DNA of 64,000 nt from Dialister micraerophilus DSM 19965 (GTDB lineage Bacteria > Bacillota > Negativicutes > Veillonellales > Dialisteraceae). The stretch spans positions 1,140,282-1,204,281 of the forward strand of contig NZ_GL878519.1 in NCBI RefSeq assembly GCF_000194985.1, in the 5' to 3' direction. The notes under the pieces were generated by a model, which saw only the letters and a list, made by a program, of their open reading frames with translations, was not told the DNA's origin and did no database searches. Below, piece by piece: positions 17,499-27,711 of this stretch (the first letter of the stretch is position 1; every line of letters starts with the position of its first letter). Made by a program: the position numbers and the translations under genes.

Positions 17499-19340
17499 TT
17501 GAATAAGTTTGCTAAAAATGTGGCACTTTACGTATTAATTATTATAGTTGCGGTGTCCATATTCAATACTTTTGTACATCCTCAGCAAAAACATTCTGAA
17601 ATTGCATATAGCGATTTTATTTCTCAAGTAGACAATAAGAATGTGTCTTCTGTAGTGATGACGGAAAATTCTATTACAGGCAAATTGAAAGACGGTACAG
17701 TTTTTTCGACTTATGCACCGGATAATGATCCGATGCTTTTACCGAAATTAACTAAGTCTGAAGTTGCTATAAATGTTAAACCACCGGAACAACCTGCATG
17801 GTGGATGAGTTTGTTATCTTCTGTACTTCCCATTGTAATTCTCGTTGTAGTTTGGTTCTGGATTATGAATCAGACTCAAGGCGGCGGAAGAGTAATGACA
17901 TTTGGTAAATCAAAAGCCAAAATGGCAGGCGAAGGTAAGATACACGTTACTTTTAAAGATGTTGCAGGTGCAGATGAAGCGAAGGAAGAACTTGCCGAAG
18001 TGGTAGATTTTCTGAGAAATCCCGGAAGATATACCGATATAGGTGCAAAAATTCCTAAAGGTGTACTTTTAGTAGGACCTCCGGGAACGGGTAAAACACT
18101 TCTTGCAAGAGCTGTTGCCGGTGAGGCTAGAGTTCCTTTCTTTTCAATATCGGGTTCCGATTTTGTAGAAATGTTTGTAGGTGTGGGTGCATCACGTGTA
18201 CGTGATTTATTTGCACAAGCCAAGAAAAATGCACCGTGTATTCTTTTTATAGATGAAATTGATGCCGTAGGTCGTCAAAGAGGTTCAGGTTTGGGCGGCG
18301 GTCACGATGAGCGTGAACAGACACTCAATCAACTTCTCGTAGAAATGGACGGGTTCGGTATTAATGAAGGTATAATTACTATCGCAGCAACAAACAGACC
18401 GGATATATTGGATCCTGCATTACTTCGTCCGGGCAGATTTGACAGACGAGTTATTGTAGGAAAACCGGATTTACGCGGAAGAGTTGCGATATTAAAAGTT
18501 CATGCAAGAAATAAACCTTTGGATAAAGATATAAATCTTGAAACGATTGCTAAAAAAGTTCCGGGATTTACAGGTGCCGATTTGGCCAATTTGCTGAATG
18601 AAGCAGCACTTTTAGCAGCAAGAACAAATCGAAAACTTATAACCATGCAAGACTTGGAAGAAGCCAGTGAAAAAGTAGCCTATGGTCCTGAAAGAAGAAG
18701 TCATAAAGTCAGTGAAGAAGAACGCAGACTTACAGCATATCATGAATCGGGACATGCTATTATGGCAACAGTACTTAAAGATGCTGATCCCGTTCATAAG
18801 GTTACAATTGTTCCACGTGGACAAGCAGGCGGATATACAATGATGCTTCCGCATGAAGAACGTTCATTCATAACGAAAGCTCATTTACTCGCAAAATTAC
18901 GTGTAGCTTTGGGAGGACGTTGTGCCGAACAAATAATATTTAACGAAATATCAAGCGGAGCGTCCGGAGATTTGCAGCAAGTTACGGCAATTTTGAGAAA
19001 AATGGTTATGGAATGGGGTATGAGTGAAAGACTCGGACCGATGATTTTCGGAGAACATCAAGAGCAAATCTTTTTAGGAAAACAGCTCGGATCCGAAAGA
19101 AATTACGGAGAAGACGTAGCTTCCGCCATTGATGAAGAAATGCATAAATATCTTATGGATGCACTTAACGATACTATGAGAATTTTAAATGAAAATATCG
19201 AAGTATTACACGCAATGGCAAAAGCTTTACTTGAAGAAGAAACTATAAACAAACAACAAGTTGAAAACTTATTCAAGTATCATTCAATTTACGCACCCGG
19301 TGAAGAACCGATGCTTATACTTGAAAGCGATGATAATTGA
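17499..19340 (+). CDS. ftsH: ATP-dependent zinc metalloprotease FtsH
   Basis: A 613-residue membrane-anchored AAA+ protease that degrades misfolded and regulatory membrane proteins. Membrane helices at about 8-26 and 101-123 flank a short extracytoplasmic domain. The AAA module has Walker A GPPGTGKT (193-200), Walker B ILFIDEID (248-254) and the second region of homology ([20 protein letters not shown], 298-317); the zinc protease motif is HESGH (415-419). The start is TTG at 17499 with AAAGGAGG 7 bases upstream. The tilS-hpt-ftsH order is conserved in Firmicutes. Confidence 0.98.
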   Translation: MNKFAKNVALYVLIIIVAVSIFNTFVHPQQKHSEIAYSDFISQVDNKNVSSVVMTENSITGKLKDGTVFSTYAPDNDPMLLPKLTKSEVAINVKPPEQPAWWMSLLSSVLPIVILVVVWFWIMNQTQGGGRVMTFGKSKAKMAGEGKIHVTFKDVAGADEAKEELAEVVDFLRNPGRYTDIGAKIPKGVLLVGPPGTGKTLLARAVAGEARVPFFSISGSDFVEMFVGVGASRVRDLFAQAKKNAPCILFIDEIDAVGRQRGSGLGGGHDEREQTLNQLLVEMDGFGINEGIITIAATNRPDILDPALLRPGRFDRRVIVGKPDLRGRVAILKVHARNKPLDKDINLETIAKKVPGFTGADLANLLNEAALLAARTNRKLITMQDLEEASEKVAYGPERRSHKVSEEERRLTAYHESGHAIMATVLKDADPVHKVTIVPRGQAGGYTMMLPHEERSFITKAHLLAKLRVALGGRCAEQIIFNEISSGASGDLQQVTAILRKMVMEWGMSERLGPMIFGEHQEQIFLGKQLGSERNYGEDVASAIDEEMHKYLMDALNDTMRILNENIEVLHAMAKALLEEETINKQQVENLFKYHSIYAPGEEPMLILESDDN

Positions 19341-19347
19341 TAAAGTC

Positions 19348-19369
19348 AAAAAGCCGCAACAGGCTTTTT
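19348..19369 (+). terminator. Terminator after ftsH
   Basis: AAAAAGCC (19348-19355) pairs with GGCTTTTT (19362-19369), loop GCAACA. Confidence 0.8.
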
Positions 19370-19394
19370 GCTTTGAAAATACTTTTATTAAAAC

Positions 19395-19423
19395 TTGACA
19401 TGAGTATTGTAAAAAGTTATAAT
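19395..19423 (+). promoter_or_regulatory. Consensus promoter of rplM-rpsI
   Basis: A perfect TTGACA (19395-19400), 17-base spacer and perfect TATAAT (19418-19423). Transcription would start near 19430, at the head of the probable L13 leader. Confidence 0.88.
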
Positions 19424-19430
19424 ACTCCTT

Positions 19431-19490
19431 GTGAGATTTGTCCGGAACCCACTAGCCCCGGAGGAAGGATAAAATCTTGCGTTCAGTTTT
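19431..19490 (+). ncRNA. L13_leader: Probable L13 autoregulatory leader upstream of rplM
   Basis: The leader contains GTCCGGAACCCAC, TAGCCCCGGAGGAAGGAT and AAAATCTT. TCCGG pairs with CCGGA and AGATTT pairs with AAATCT to enclose it, which resembles the known Firmicutes L13 leader in motif (GGAACCCAC, GGAGGAAGGAT). In that family the ribosomal protein is thought to bind its own leader. The match is from memory of the motif and needs a covariance search. Confidence 0.6.
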
Positions 19491-19503
19491 AGGAGGAAAA
19501 GAA

Positions 19504-19944
19504 ATGAAAACTACTTTTATGGCCAATGCGGGAAATATTACTCGCAAATGGTATATTGTTGATGCTGAAGGCAAGACGCTCGGCCGATTGGCAGCAGGAG
19601 TCGCAGAAGTCCTTCGGGGAAAAAATAAAGTTACTTTTACACCACATGTAGATACAGGTGATTTTGTAATTGTAATTAATGCAGAAAAAGTTGTATTGAC
19701 AGGCAAGAAGGCATTGAAAAAGGAATATTTCCATTATTCCGGATACCCGGGTGGAGATAAATTTACAAAAGCAGGTGAAGCTCTTCGTAAGAAGCCGGTT
19801 TGGGTTCTTGAACATGCAATCAGAGGTATGTTGCCAAAGAACAAATTAGGTGATCAGATGTTCCGCAAGTTGAAAGTTTATGCGGGCAGTGAACATCCGC
19901 ATGCAGCACAGAAACCTGAAGAATTAGTTTTTGATATTCGCTAA
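19504..19944 (+). CDS. rplM: 50S ribosomal protein L13
   Basis: A 146-residue early assembly protein of the large subunit. Family features: [27 protein letters not shown] near the N terminus, [15 protein letters not shown] and [28 protein letters not shown] precedes ATG at 19504; an in-frame TTG at 19477 lies before the ribosome site and is rejected. It is the first gene of the L13-S9 operon, 22 bases before rpsI. Confidence 0.98.
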   Translation: MKTTFMANAGNITRKWYIVDAEGKTLGRLAAGVAEVLRGKNKVTFTPHVDTGDFVIVINAEKVVLTGKKALKKEYFHYSGYPGGDKFTKAGEALRKKPVWVLEHAIRGMLPKNKLGDQMFRKLKVYAGSEHPHAAQKPEELVFDIR

Positions 19945-19966
19945 CCCGGAAAGGAAGGAAAAAATT

Positions 19967-20359
19967 ATGGCAGAAGCTATTTACTACGGTACAGGTCGTA
20001 GAAAAACATCCGTTGCCAGAGTCCGTCTGGTACCGGGTCAAGGAAATATTACAATAAATCGTCGTTCCATGGATGACTACTTCGGTCTTCAGACATTGGA
20101 ATTGATTGTTAAACAGCCGCTTGAATTGACAGGAACAACATCGGCATATGATGTTATCGTAAGTGTAAAAGGCGGTGGACATACAGGTCAGGCAGGTGCA
20201 ATCAGACACGGAATCAGTCGTGCTCTTTTGGAAGTAGATGCAGACTACAGAAAAGTTCTTAAGAGTGCAGGATTGCTTACTCGTGACCCGAGAATGAAAG
20301 AACGTAAGAAATACGGTCTTAAAAAAGCAAGAAAAGCAAGCCAGTTCTCAAAACGTTAA
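19967..20359 (+). CDS. rpsI: 30S ribosomal protein S9
   Basis: A 130-residue small-subunit protein whose C-terminal tail ([11 protein letters not shown]) reaches the P-site tRNA. The [15 protein letters not shown] start and [19 protein letters not shown] segment are diagnostic. ATG at 19967 follows GGAAAGGAAGG; the in-frame upstream start at 19931 overlaps rplM and lacks a site. A terminator follows. Confidence 0.98.
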   Translation: MAEAIYYGTGRRKTSVARVRLVPGQGNITINRRSMDDYFGLQTLELIVKQPLELTGTTSAYDVIVSVKGGGHTGQAGAIRHGISRALLEVDADYRKVLKSAGLLTRDPRMKERKKYGLKKARKASQFSKR

Positions 20360-20369
20360 TATTTGTAAT

Positions 20370-20393
20370 AAAAGCCGGATTATCCGGCTTTTT
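20370..20393 (+). terminator. Terminator after rpsI
   Basis: AAAGCCGG and CCGGCTTT form a stem around ATTAT, followed by T-rich bases. Confidence 0.87.
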
Positions 20394-20491
20394 AATTTTT
20401 CAGAATATATATTTAGTGCATTTCTAAAAAAAAAATTGTATAATGTATTGTATGTAAATATAGAAGGTTAAAAGACAGAGGAGGACGAGAA

Positions 20492-22585
20492 ATGTTCGAA
20501 ACATTTCAAATGGAACTTGCAGGCCGTCCATTAATTATTGAAACAGGCAAGATGGCAAAACAGGCAAGCGGATCAGTATTGGTTAGATATGGAGACACTG
20601 TTGTTCTTGTAGCGACAACATGGAGTAAGGAACCGCGTGAAGGAACAGATTTCTTTCCGCTTACGGTAGATTATGAAGAAAAAATGTATTCAGTAGGTAA
20701 GATGCCTGGAGGATTTCTCAGAAGAGAAGGACGTCCGGGTAATTCTGCCGTTTTAAATGCACGACTTATCGATCGTCCTATTCGTCCATTATTTGATAAA
20801 AGATGTAGACATGACGTTCACGTAGTTGCAACGGTTCTTTCGGTTGATTATGATAATGCACCGGAATTGTGCGGATTACTTGGAGCATCTGCTTCAATTG
20901 CGATTTCAGATATTCCTTGGGACGGTCCGGTAGCGGGTGTCAGAGTCGGTAAAGTTGATGGTGAGTTTGTTGTAAATCCAACTCAAGAACAGTTGGAACG
21001 CTCTACGATGAATATTACAGTAGCAGGTTCTGAAACAGCTATTTTGATGGTTGAAGGCGGAGCAAAAGAAGCATCGGAGGAAGAAGTTCTTGATGCAATT
21101 ATGTATGCTCACACCGTAATAAAACAACTTGTTGAATTTCAGAAAAAAATAATTGAAAAAGTAGGCAAGCAAAAGAAAGAATTGGTTTTTTCAGAAATAC
21201 CCGAAGAAATAGAAAAAGCTATTTATGAATATGCTGAAAACAATTTGAGAGAAGCAATTTTCAATCCCGATAAGCTTACAAGAGAAGCTCATATGGAAGA
21301 AGTAAGAAAAGAAGCTGAAAATCATTTTAAAGAAATTTATCCGGATAATGAATCCGATGTAATTACTTGTTTGGATCATTTGACCAAATCTATTGTAAGA
21401 AAAATGATTTCTGTAGATAAAATTCGTCCGGATGGAAGAGCATTGGATGAAATTCGTCCTATTACCTGTGAAGTAGGTATGATTCCGAGAACACACGGTT
21501 CAGCTTTATTTACTCGCGGTCAAACTCAAGCGTTGACAATTACAACATTGGCACCGATGAATGAAACTCAAATTATTGATGATTTAACATTGGTAAATGA
21601 AAAGCGTTATATTCACCAATATAATTTCCCTTCATATTGTGTAGGAGAAACTAAGAGTTCAAGGGGACCGGGACGTCGTGAAATCGGGCATGGAGCATTG
21701 GCTGAACGTGCATTGGAACCGGTTATTCCGTCAGTAGATGAATTTCCGTATGCTATACGTGTAGTTTCGGAAATTTTGGAATCAAACGGATCGTCATCAC
21801 AAGCATCTGTTTGCGGAAGTACAATGTCGCTTATGAATGCAGGTGTTCCGATACATGCACCGGTAGCCGGAATAGCAATGGGACTTGTAAATGAAGGTGA
21901 GCATTTTACAATTTTGACAGATATTCAGGGTATGGAAGATGCTCTGGGAGATATGGACTTCAAAGTGGCAGGTACTGCAAAAGGTATTACTGCAATTCAA
22001 ATGGATATAAAAATTCATGGATTGTCACGTGAAATTTTGATGGCGGCATTGAAACAGGCACATAAGGGTAGAATGTTTATTTTAGGGAAAATTGCAGAAT
22101 GTATTTCAAAACCTGCAGAACATTTGTCACCATATGCACCAAAAATTATTACACTTAGAATTCCAGTAGATAAAATTCGTGATGTAATCGGTGCCGGAGG
22201 AAAAACAATTAACAAGATAATAACCGAAACCGGTGTAAAAATTGATGTTGAAGAAGACGGAAGAGTTTATATTGCTTCAGTTGATGAAGAAGCAGCGCAA
22301 AAAGCTAAGAAGATGGTTGAGTCGTTAACGCATGAAGTTAAGCCGGGAGAAGTATATCTCGGTAAGGTTACACGCTTGATGAAATTCGGTGTATTTGTTG
22401 AAATTTTACCGGGACAAGAAGGAATGGTGCATATTTCACAATTGGCATTGAAACGTGTAGAAAAAGTAGAAGATGTTGTTCATGAAGGCGATGAAATCAT
22501 GGTAAAAGTAATGGAAATCGATGATAAAGGAAGAATTAATTTATCTAGAAAGGCATTGCTTCAGGAGAAGAAAAATGAACAATAA
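20492..22585 (+). CDS. pnp: Polyribonucleotide nucleotidyltransferase (PNPase)
   Basis: A phosphorolytic 3'-5' exoribonuclease in mRNA decay, 697 residues. Two RNase PH domains (about 1-225 and 315-545, with [21 protein letters not shown] in the second), a KH domain (about 552-612, [15 protein letters not shown]) and a C-terminal S1 domain (about 622-690, [27 protein letters not shown]). A TATAAT lies at 20439-20444. AGAGGAGGA precedes the ATG. It overlaps dut by 11 bases. Confidence 0.98.
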   Translation: MFETFQMELAGRPLIIETGKMAKQASGSVLVRYGDTVVLVATTWSKEPREGTDFFPLTVDYEEKMYSVGKMPGGFLRREGRPGNSAVLNARLIDRPIRPLFDKRCRHDVHVVATVLSVDYDNAPELCGLLGASASIAISDIPWDGPVAGVRVGKVDGEFVVNPTQEQLERSTMNITVAGSETAILMVEGGAKEASEEEVLDAIMYAHTVIKQLVEFQKKIIEKVGKQKKELVFSEIPEEIEKAIYEYAENNLREAIFNPDKLTREAHMEEVRKEAENHFKEIYPDNESDVITCLDHLTKSIVRKMISVDKIRPDGRALDEIRPITCEVGMIPRTHGSALFTRGQTQALTITTLAPMNETQIIDDLTLVNEKRYIHQYNFPSYCVGETKSSRGPGRREIGHGALAERALEPVIPSVDEFPYAIRVVSEILESNGSSSQASVCGSTMSLMNAGVPIHAPVAGIAMGLVNEGEHFTILTDIQGMEDALGDMDFKVAGTAKGITAIQMDIKIHGLSREILMAALKQAHKGRMFILGKIAECISKPAEHLSPYAPKIITLRIPVDKIRDVIGAGGKTINKIITETGVKIDVEEDGRVYIASVDEEAAQKAKKMVESLTHEVKPGEVYLGKVTRLMKFGVFVEILPGQEGMVHISQLALKRVEKVEDVVHEGDEIMVKVMEIDDKGRINLSRKALLQEKKNEQ

Positions 22586-23024
22586 ACGCGGTTTTGAAAT
22601 TGTAACGGAATGGAAAGGTAAAGCAATTTCATTGCCGGAACGTAAAACAATTGCGAGTGCAGGATATGATATTGAAAGTGCGATTGATGCGGTTATTGAA
22701 AAAGGAAAAATGAAAATAATTCCTACAGGATTGAAAGCATATATGGGAAATGATGAGTACTTAAGTATTCATATACGTTCAAGTATTGCTATAAAAAAAG
22801 GAATTGTATTGATGAATTCAACAGGAATTATAGATGCAGATTATTATAATAATCCTGAAAATGAAGGGCATATTATGATTGCATTGTACAATACAAGTGA
22901 AACTGATTTTTCCGTAACCAAAGGGGAACGAATTGCACAAGGAATTTTTCAAAAATATTTAAAAATTGAAAACGACAATTCAGAAAGTACTAGAAAAGGC
23001 GGATTCGGAAGTACAGGAAAATAA
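22575..23024 (+). CDS. dut: dUTP diphosphatase
   Basis: A 149-residue trimeric dUTPase that removes dUTP and makes dUMP for thymidylate synthesis. The five motifs are visible: [34 protein letters not shown] (with the longer loop seen in some clostridial-type enzymes), [10 protein letters not shown] and the C-terminal GGFGSTG. ATG at 22575 lies within the end of pnp, so translation is coupled; the in-frame start at 22521 is inside pnp and rejected. A terminator follows. Confidence 0.94.
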   Translation: MNNKRGFEIVTEWKGKAISLPERKTIASAGYDIESAIDAVIEKGKMKIIPTGLKAYMGNDEYLSIHIRSSIAIKKGIVLMNSTGIIDADYYNNPENEGHIMIALYNTSETDFSVTKGERIAQGIFQKYLKIENDNSESTRKGGFGSTGK

Positions 23025-23027
23025 ATA

Positions 23028-23057
23028 AAAAGTTTCGGTGAAAACCGAAACTTTTTT
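23028..23057 (+). terminator. Terminator after dut
   Basis: AAAAGTTTCGGT (23028-23039) pairs with ACCGAAACTTTT (23044-23055), loop GAAA, then T. Confidence 0.9.
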
Positions 23058-23130
23058 GAATGCAATTAATACTGAAATTGAGTATAATATACTTTAATAG
23101 AATAAATTGGTAGAAATAAGTGAGATAAGA

Positions 23131-24468
23131 ATGATTAACGAAAGAGAACAATGTAAAAACACAAAAAAAGTATCATTCATAACATTGGGATGCAAGGTAA
23201 ATCAATATGACAGTGATGCTATGCGTACACTTTTTATACATAGAGGATATAAACCTGTCGAGCATTCTGAAGTTGCCGATGTTTATATTATAAATACTTG
23301 CTCAGTTACAAGTATAGGTGATCGGAAATCAAGACAGGTTATACGTAAAATACGTAGAAACAATCCTGATGCCGTTATTGCCGCAACAGGGTGTTATGCT
23401 CAAGTTGCACCGGAAGAATTGGAAAAAATGGGAGATGTCGATGTAATTGTCGGGCATCAAAACAGAAATAAAATAGTAGATTATATAGAAGAAGCAGAAA
23501 AAAGTGAAAAAACGGTAAATGCAGTCAAGGATATAATGTCAATACGTGAATATGAAAATTTGACAGTAGATCCGGAAGGCGAGGTAAAAGCTCGTGCATT
23601 TGTAAAAGTGCAAGAGGGGTGTGATAATTATTGCACTTTTTGCATTATTCCGTATGCAAGAGGAAGGTTGAAATCAAGAAAACAAGAAGATGCTGTTGAT
23701 GAAATCAAAAAACTGGTAGAAAAAGGTTATAGAGAAGTAGTTTTAACAGGAATACATTTAGGTAATTACGGAAAAGATTTAAGAAATGGAACATCTTTAT
23801 CAACATTGGTATCTGAACTTTTGAAAATTCCGAATCTTTTAAGAATACGTTTAGGCTCAATTGAATCTGTAGAACTTTCAGATGAATTGATAAATATCAT
23901 AAAAAATGAAAAACGTGTTTGTCATCATTTGCACTTGCCGTTGCAGTCAGGTTCGGATGCGGTACTTAAAAGTATGAACAGGCATTATAGGCTTAGGCAA
24001 TATAAAGATTTGATTGCTATGCTTAGGAAAAAAATCCCGAATTTGGCACTTACCACAGATTTGATTGTAGGATTTCCGGGAGAAACTGAAGAAAATTTCA
24101 AAGAAACTTTAAATACTTTACATGAATTGAAATTTTCCGCAATACACGTATTTCCTTTTTCAAAGCGTACGGGAACACCGGCGGCAATGTATCCCAATCA
24201 AATTACTAATGAAGAAAAGAAAAAACGTGTTCATCGTGTACAAGAATTGGAAAAAAAGATTTCAAAAGAATTTAGATGTGAATTTTTAAATAAAATTGTA
24301 CATGTATTGGCTGAAAACAAGAAAGAAGAATACTTTGAAGGATTTTCCGATGAGTATATTCGTGTTACTATAAAAGGGGAGAATGTAAAAAGGGGACATT
24401 TATACTCCGTTATTGTAGAGGAAGTTACCGATGAGGGACTTATAGGTAGAGTTATAGAGGAGGTTTAA
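23131..24468 (+). CDS. mtaB: tRNA t6A37 methylthiotransferase MtaB
   Basis: A radical-SAM enzyme that makes ms2t6A at position 37 of tRNAs reading ANN codons. Of 445 residues, the N-terminal UPF0004 domain carries three Fe-S cysteines (LGCKVNQYDS, NTCSVTS, TGCYAQ), then the radical-SAM CxxxCxxC (GCDNYCTFCIIPYARGR), and a C-terminal TRAM domain. LGCKVNQYDS separates it from MiaB and RimO. ATG at 23131 is chosen over an in-frame TTG at 23107. hinT follows by one base with its ribosome site inside the mtaB end. Confidence 0.94.
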   Translation: MINEREQCKNTKKVSFITLGCKVNQYDSDAMRTLFIHRGYKPVEHSEVADVYIINTCSVTSIGDRKSRQVIRKIRRNNPDAVIAATGCYAQVAPEELEKMGDVDVIVGHQNRNKIVDYIEEAEKSEKTVNAVKDIMSIREYENLTVDPEGEVKARAFVKVQEGCDNYCTFCIIPYARGRLKSRKQEDAVDEIKKLVEKGYREVVLTGIHLGNYGKDLRNGTSLSTLVSELLKIPNLLRIRLGSIESVELSDELINIIKNEKRVCHHLHLPLQSGSDAVLKSMNRHYRLRQYKDLIAMLRKKIPNLALTTDLIVGFPGETEENFKETLNTLHELKFSAIHVFPFSKRTGTPAAMYPNQITNEEKKKRVHRVQELEKKISKEFRCEFLNKIVHVLAENKKEEYFEGFSDEYIRVTIKGENVKRGHLYSVIVEEVTDEGLIGRVIEEV

Positions 24469-24469
24469 A

Positions 24470-24832
24470 ATGGATAATTGTTTATTTTGTAAAATTGCAG
24501 CAGGAGAAATCCCGAGCACGAAAGTTTATGAAGATGAAAAGTGGTTTGCGTTCAAAGATATACAGCCATGTGCTCCGGTACATATTTTAGTTATACCTAA
24601 AACACACGTAAAAAACATTTTAGATATAAATACAAAAAGCAATGAAATTTTTTCGGATTTCTTTTTGAAGATAAAAGAAATAGCTGAAAATGCAAATTTA
24701 GGTAAAAACGGATTTCGTTTAGTTATGAATACAGGGGAAAAAGCGGGACAAACAGTATTTCATTTTCATGCACATATTATCGGAGGAAAAGATATGGGAT
24801 GGCCGCCGTTTCCGGAAACCGTCAAGCATTAA
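24470..24832 (+). CDS. hinT: HIT-family (HinT) purine nucleoside phosphoramidase
   Basis: A 120-residue histidine-triad protein that hydrolyses AMP-lysine type phosphoramidates. It starts CLFCKIAAGEIPSTKVYEDE, with two zinc-type cysteines, and carries the catalytic triad HFHAHI near residue 102. AGGAGG overlaps the end of mtaB, so the pair is coupled. Length and motif are standard. Confidence 0.95.
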   Translation: MDNCLFCKIAAGEIPSTKVYEDEKWFAFKDIQPCAPVHILVIPKTHVKNILDINTKSNEIFSDFFLKIKEIAENANLGKNGFRLVMNTGEKAGQTVFHFHAHIIGGKDMGWPPFPETVKH

Positions 24833-24888
24833 AAATTACCATATTTTGAATTGAAATCTGAAGTTCAATACTTTTTAGTACTTTTAGA

Positions 24889-24917
24889 TTGACATCAATT
24901 CATGAATATTTTATAAT
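24889..24917 (+). promoter_or_regulatory. Consensus promoter of rpsU-yqeY
   Basis: TTGACA (24889-24894), 17-base spacer, TATAAT (24912-24917). A small hairpin GTGC-ATTA-GCAC follows in the leader. Confidence 0.87.
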
Positions 24918-24969
24918 TTAATAGTGTGCATTAGCACCCCATCAGTCTTATTTGGAGGGAGGGATATAG

Positions 24970-25146
24970 ATGTCTGAAGTAAAAGTCCAAAAGGGCGAAT
25001 CTCTTGATAGTGCTCTTCGCAGATTTAAACGTTCCTGCCAAAAAGCCGGGGTTCTTTCTGAAGTAAGAAAACGTGAACATTATGAAAAGCCAAGCGTAAG
25101 ACGTAAGCTTAAATCTGAGGCCGCAAGAAAACGCAAATTTAAATAG
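24970..25146 (+). CDS. rpsU: 30S ribosomal protein S21
   Basis: A 58-residue basic protein ([20 protein letters not shown] then [20 protein letters not shown] and a K/R-rich tail) that binds the 3' end of 16S rRNA and helps initiation. ATG at 24970 has GGAGGGAGGG upstream. It is followed by yqeY, the usual pairing in Firmicutes. The codon count gives a clean 59-codon frame with TAG. Confidence 0.97.
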   Translation: MSEVKVQKGESLDSALRRFKRSCQKAGVLSEVRKREHYEKPSVRRKLKSEAARKRKFK

Positions 25147-25227
25147 TTTGTTATTTTATCGGTTTTGTTCGATTTAATAAGGTTTTTATTTTAAGTCGTT
25201 CGTAACGTTAAGGTCAAGGTGATAGTT

Positions 25228-25680
25228 GTGTCATTAAAACAGCAGCTTATGGCAGATATGAAGGCTGCCATGAAAGCTAAAGAAAACGGTAAGCTTGCAT
25301 TAAATGTAATTAGAATGGCAAGAGCACATATAAGACAAGCTGAAATTGACAACGGACACGCAGACTTCGATGATGATCAGGTTCTTACAATTCTACGTAA
25401 GGAAGTTAAGCAGCGTAAAGAAACGCTTGCGGAAATAAAAGATTCCGGTAGAGAAGACCTGGTTGAGGCGACACAGGCTGAAATTGATATATTACAAAAA
25501 TATTTGCCTGCAGAGCTTTCAGCAGAAGCTGTCAAGAAGGTTGTAGTGGAAATCGTAAATGCAATGAACCCTGAAGACAGAAAGATGGGTTTGGTTATGA
25601 AATCCGTTATGGCTAAGTTGAGAGGTAAAGCGGACGGTAAGCTTATAAGTACTGTCGTTCGTGAAATACTTGCTGAGTAA
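25228..25680 (+). CDS. yqeY: GatB/YqeY domain protein
   Basis: A 150-residue all-helical protein related to the C-terminal tRNA-binding domain of GatB, found next to rpsU in Firmicutes. The segments LALNVIRMARAHIRQAEID, DLVEATQAEIDILQKYLPAE and GLVMKSVMAKLRGKADGK are typical. Its function is not settled; a tRNA or translation link is inferred. GTG at 25228 with AAGGTGA 5 bases upstream is preferred to GTG at 25219. Confidence 0.9.
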   Translation: MSLKQQLMADMKAAMKAKENGKLALNVIRMARAHIRQAEIDNGHADFDDDQVLTILRKEVKQRKETLAEIKDSGREDLVEATQAEIDILQKYLPAELSAEAVKKVVVEIVNAMNPEDRKMGLVMKSVMAKLRGKADGKLISTVVREILAE

Positions 25681-25682
25681 GC

Positions 25683-25711
25683 TTGACAAAATGTGACATG
25701 TATTGTATTCT
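25683..25711 (+). promoter_or_regulatory. Candidate promoter of glnA
   Basis: TTGACA (25683-25688), 17-base spacer, TATTCT (25706-25711). It lies upstream of a terminator hairpin and then glnA. Confidence 0.6.
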
Positions 25712-25742
25712 TATTCCATAAGTTAATATTTTGGTGTCAATG

Positions 25743-25778
25743 ATGACTCATTCTTTATGAATGGGTCATTTTGTCTTT
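25743..25778 (+). terminator. Terminator hairpin between the candidate promoter and glnA
   Basis: ATGACTCATTC (25743-25753) pairs with GAATGGGTCAT (25759-25769), one G-U, followed by TTTGTCTTTT. It could end the rpsU-yqeY message, or act as an attenuator, because the candidate glnA promoter is upstream of it. Confidence 0.75.
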
Positions 25779-25808
25779 TGAAGATTATACCGCTTGGGAG
25801 GGTTTTTT

Positions 25809-27701
25809 ATGAAAAAGGATTTATTATACTATATTCCGGCAGGGCAGTACGGTAAAGAAGGGGTATTATCTTTATTGGCTCAGCATCCTGAGATAAAATT
25901 TGTATCTTTAATCGGGATAGATTTGGGTGGAAATGATACTGACGAGAGAATACCGATTGAATTATTCAGAAAAAATTATGAAGATTTCTTTGCAGGTAAA
26001 GCTGTGCAGACTGACGGTTCATCGGTAGTATTCGGAAATATTGCAACTTTAAATGATGCGAGAGTGGATATGATTGCCGACAGCAGCGTAAATTGGTATG
26101 TTGATTATAATTATGAGCATTTGGATAAAAACGATTTACCTGTAGGAACATTAAGAATTCCGGCTTTTTTGATTCATAATAACGAGTTAATTGATTCACG
26201 TTCTATCTTAAAACGTTCTTGTGATTATGTAGCAGGAAGAATAAAAGAATTGTTGAATTCAAATAAGCTTAAAGGAATGAGTCATGTTCCTGTTGATCAA
26301 ATACAAGATATTGCATTTACAACCGGTACGGAACTTGAATTTTGGGTAAGAACTCCAAGTGAAAATGAAACTGTTCAACATTTGTCTACATCACAGAGAT
26401 TGCAAGAGCAGTATTGGCAGAAAATGCGCGGTAATGTTCGTACAGCTATGGAAGAAACCATTTCCGAACTGGAAGCACGTGGACTTAAAGTTGAAATGGG
26501 ACATAAAGAAGTTGGCGGAATAAAACCAAAAGTAGATGATGAAGGTCATATTGTAGATGTATGTGAGCAGCTTGAATTGGATTGGAGATTTACTACAAAT
26601 CCTTTGCAAGCTTGTGACAATGAACTCGAAGTAAGAATTATGGTACGTGAAATTTTCAGAAAAAACGGTTTGGACGTATCATTTAAAGCAAAACCTATTC
26701 AAGGTGTTGCAGGGAGTGGAAAACATACACATTTGGGAATTATTGCAAAACTTAAGAACGGAAAATCAATAAACTTAATGGTTCCGGAAGACACCGAAAA
26801 AGAGTATTTAAGTCCTTTAGGCTATGGATTCGTAATGGGAATTTTAAAAAACTATGAAGTTATAAATCCTTTCGTTACATCTACAACGGATGCATTTAAC
26901 AGATTGAAGCCGGGATTTGAAGCTCCGATTTGTATAGTTACATCATTAGGATTGACACCGAAATTTCCATCTAGAAACAGAACAATTTTAATAGGTTTGA
27001 TAAGAGATATAGGAAATCCTAAAGCAACAAGATTTGAACTCAGAGCTCCAAATCCGTTTACAAATGCATATATTGCAGTTGCTGCGTTGTACTTGGCGGC
27101 TCTTGAAGGAATTGAATATGCTGTAGAGTCAGGTAAAACCGGTCAGGAATTGTTGGCAGAATTGTCTAAAAAAGCATCTGAAGAATATGAATATTTGAAA
27201 AAAGGTAGAGAATACAGATGTGAAAAAAATATATTCGATGACTTTACACAAGAAGAAAGGGATGCGATATTTGGAAAACCTCCGGCAACGGTCTGGGAAA
27301 ATGTAAAAATAATGAAAGAAAATGCTGAAAAAGTAAAAGCGCTTCTTAGTGGAAATTCATTTACAAAACCGATTATAGATTCATTTATACAGACAATTTT
27401 ATTCAGATGGAAAAATGAATTGATTGATAGAATTATCCCATATACGGAAAGTATTGTAAGAGGTTACAAAAAATTAAAATGTGAAGATCTTTTAGATGAG
27501 AAACGATGGGAAGAAATTAATGTATTAAGAAGAGAGTTGGCTAAAGATACAGTGAATAGTAAATGTATTTGCAGCAGATTGAAAGATGCATTGGAAACAG
27601 GTGATTATGATACAGCATCTGAACTTCAAATTGAAATGATGAAAAAGACTGAAGTTTTGAATGATTTGTATTATGTTTACAAATTGAATATATTGGACTA
27701 A
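25809..27701 (+). CDS. glnA: Glutamine synthetase (long form, about 630 residues)
   Basis: Makes glutamine from glutamate, ammonia and ATP. The catalytic core has family features: the Glu/metal region ELEFWVRT, VAGSGKHTHLGI (about 299-310, with KHTH in place of the MHCH of type I), NRLKPGFEAPI (about 362-372) and RFELRAPNPFTNAYIAVAAL. A C-terminal region of about 130 residues after the catalytic fold is not typical of classical 440-residue type I enzymes and the protein is shorter than type III (about 700). It matches a group of clostridial/Negativicutes-type enzymes. Activity is inferred. GGGAGGG precedes ATG at 25809. Confidence 0.88.
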   Translation: MKKDLLYYIPAGQYGKEGVLSLLAQHPEIKFVSLIGIDLGGNDTDERIPIELFRKNYEDFFAGKAVQTDGSSVVFGNIATLNDARVDMIADSSVNWYVDYNYEHLDKNDLPVGTLRIPAFLIHNNELIDSRSILKRSCDYVAGRIKELLNSNKLKGMSHVPVDQIQDIAFTTGTELEFWVRTPSENETVQHLSTSQRLQEQYWQKMRGNVRTAMEETISELEARGLKVEMGHKEVGGIKPKVDDEGHIVDVCEQLELDWRFTTNPLQACDNELEVRIMVREIFRKNGLDVSFKAKPIQGVAGSGKHTHLGIIAKLKNGKSINLMVPEDTEKEYLSPLGYGFVMGILKNYEVINPFVTSTTDAFNRLKPGFEAPICIVTSLGLTPKFPSRNRTILIGLIRDIGNPKATRFELRAPNPFTNAYIAVAALYLAALEGIEYAVESGKTGQELLAELSKKASEEYEYLKKGREYRCEKNIFDDFTQEERDAIFGKPPATVWENVKIMKENAEKVKALLSGNSFTKPIIDSFIQTILFRWKNELIDRIIPYTESIVRGYKKLKCEDLLDEKRWEEINVLRRELAKDTVNSKCICSRLKDALETGDYDTASELQIEMMKKTEVLNDLYYVYKLNILD

Positions 27702-27711
27702 AATCGGATTA

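Noticed and set aside
17876-18223. 115-codon reverse ORF inside ftsH
   Set aside because: Antisense to the conserved AAA module; shadow frame.
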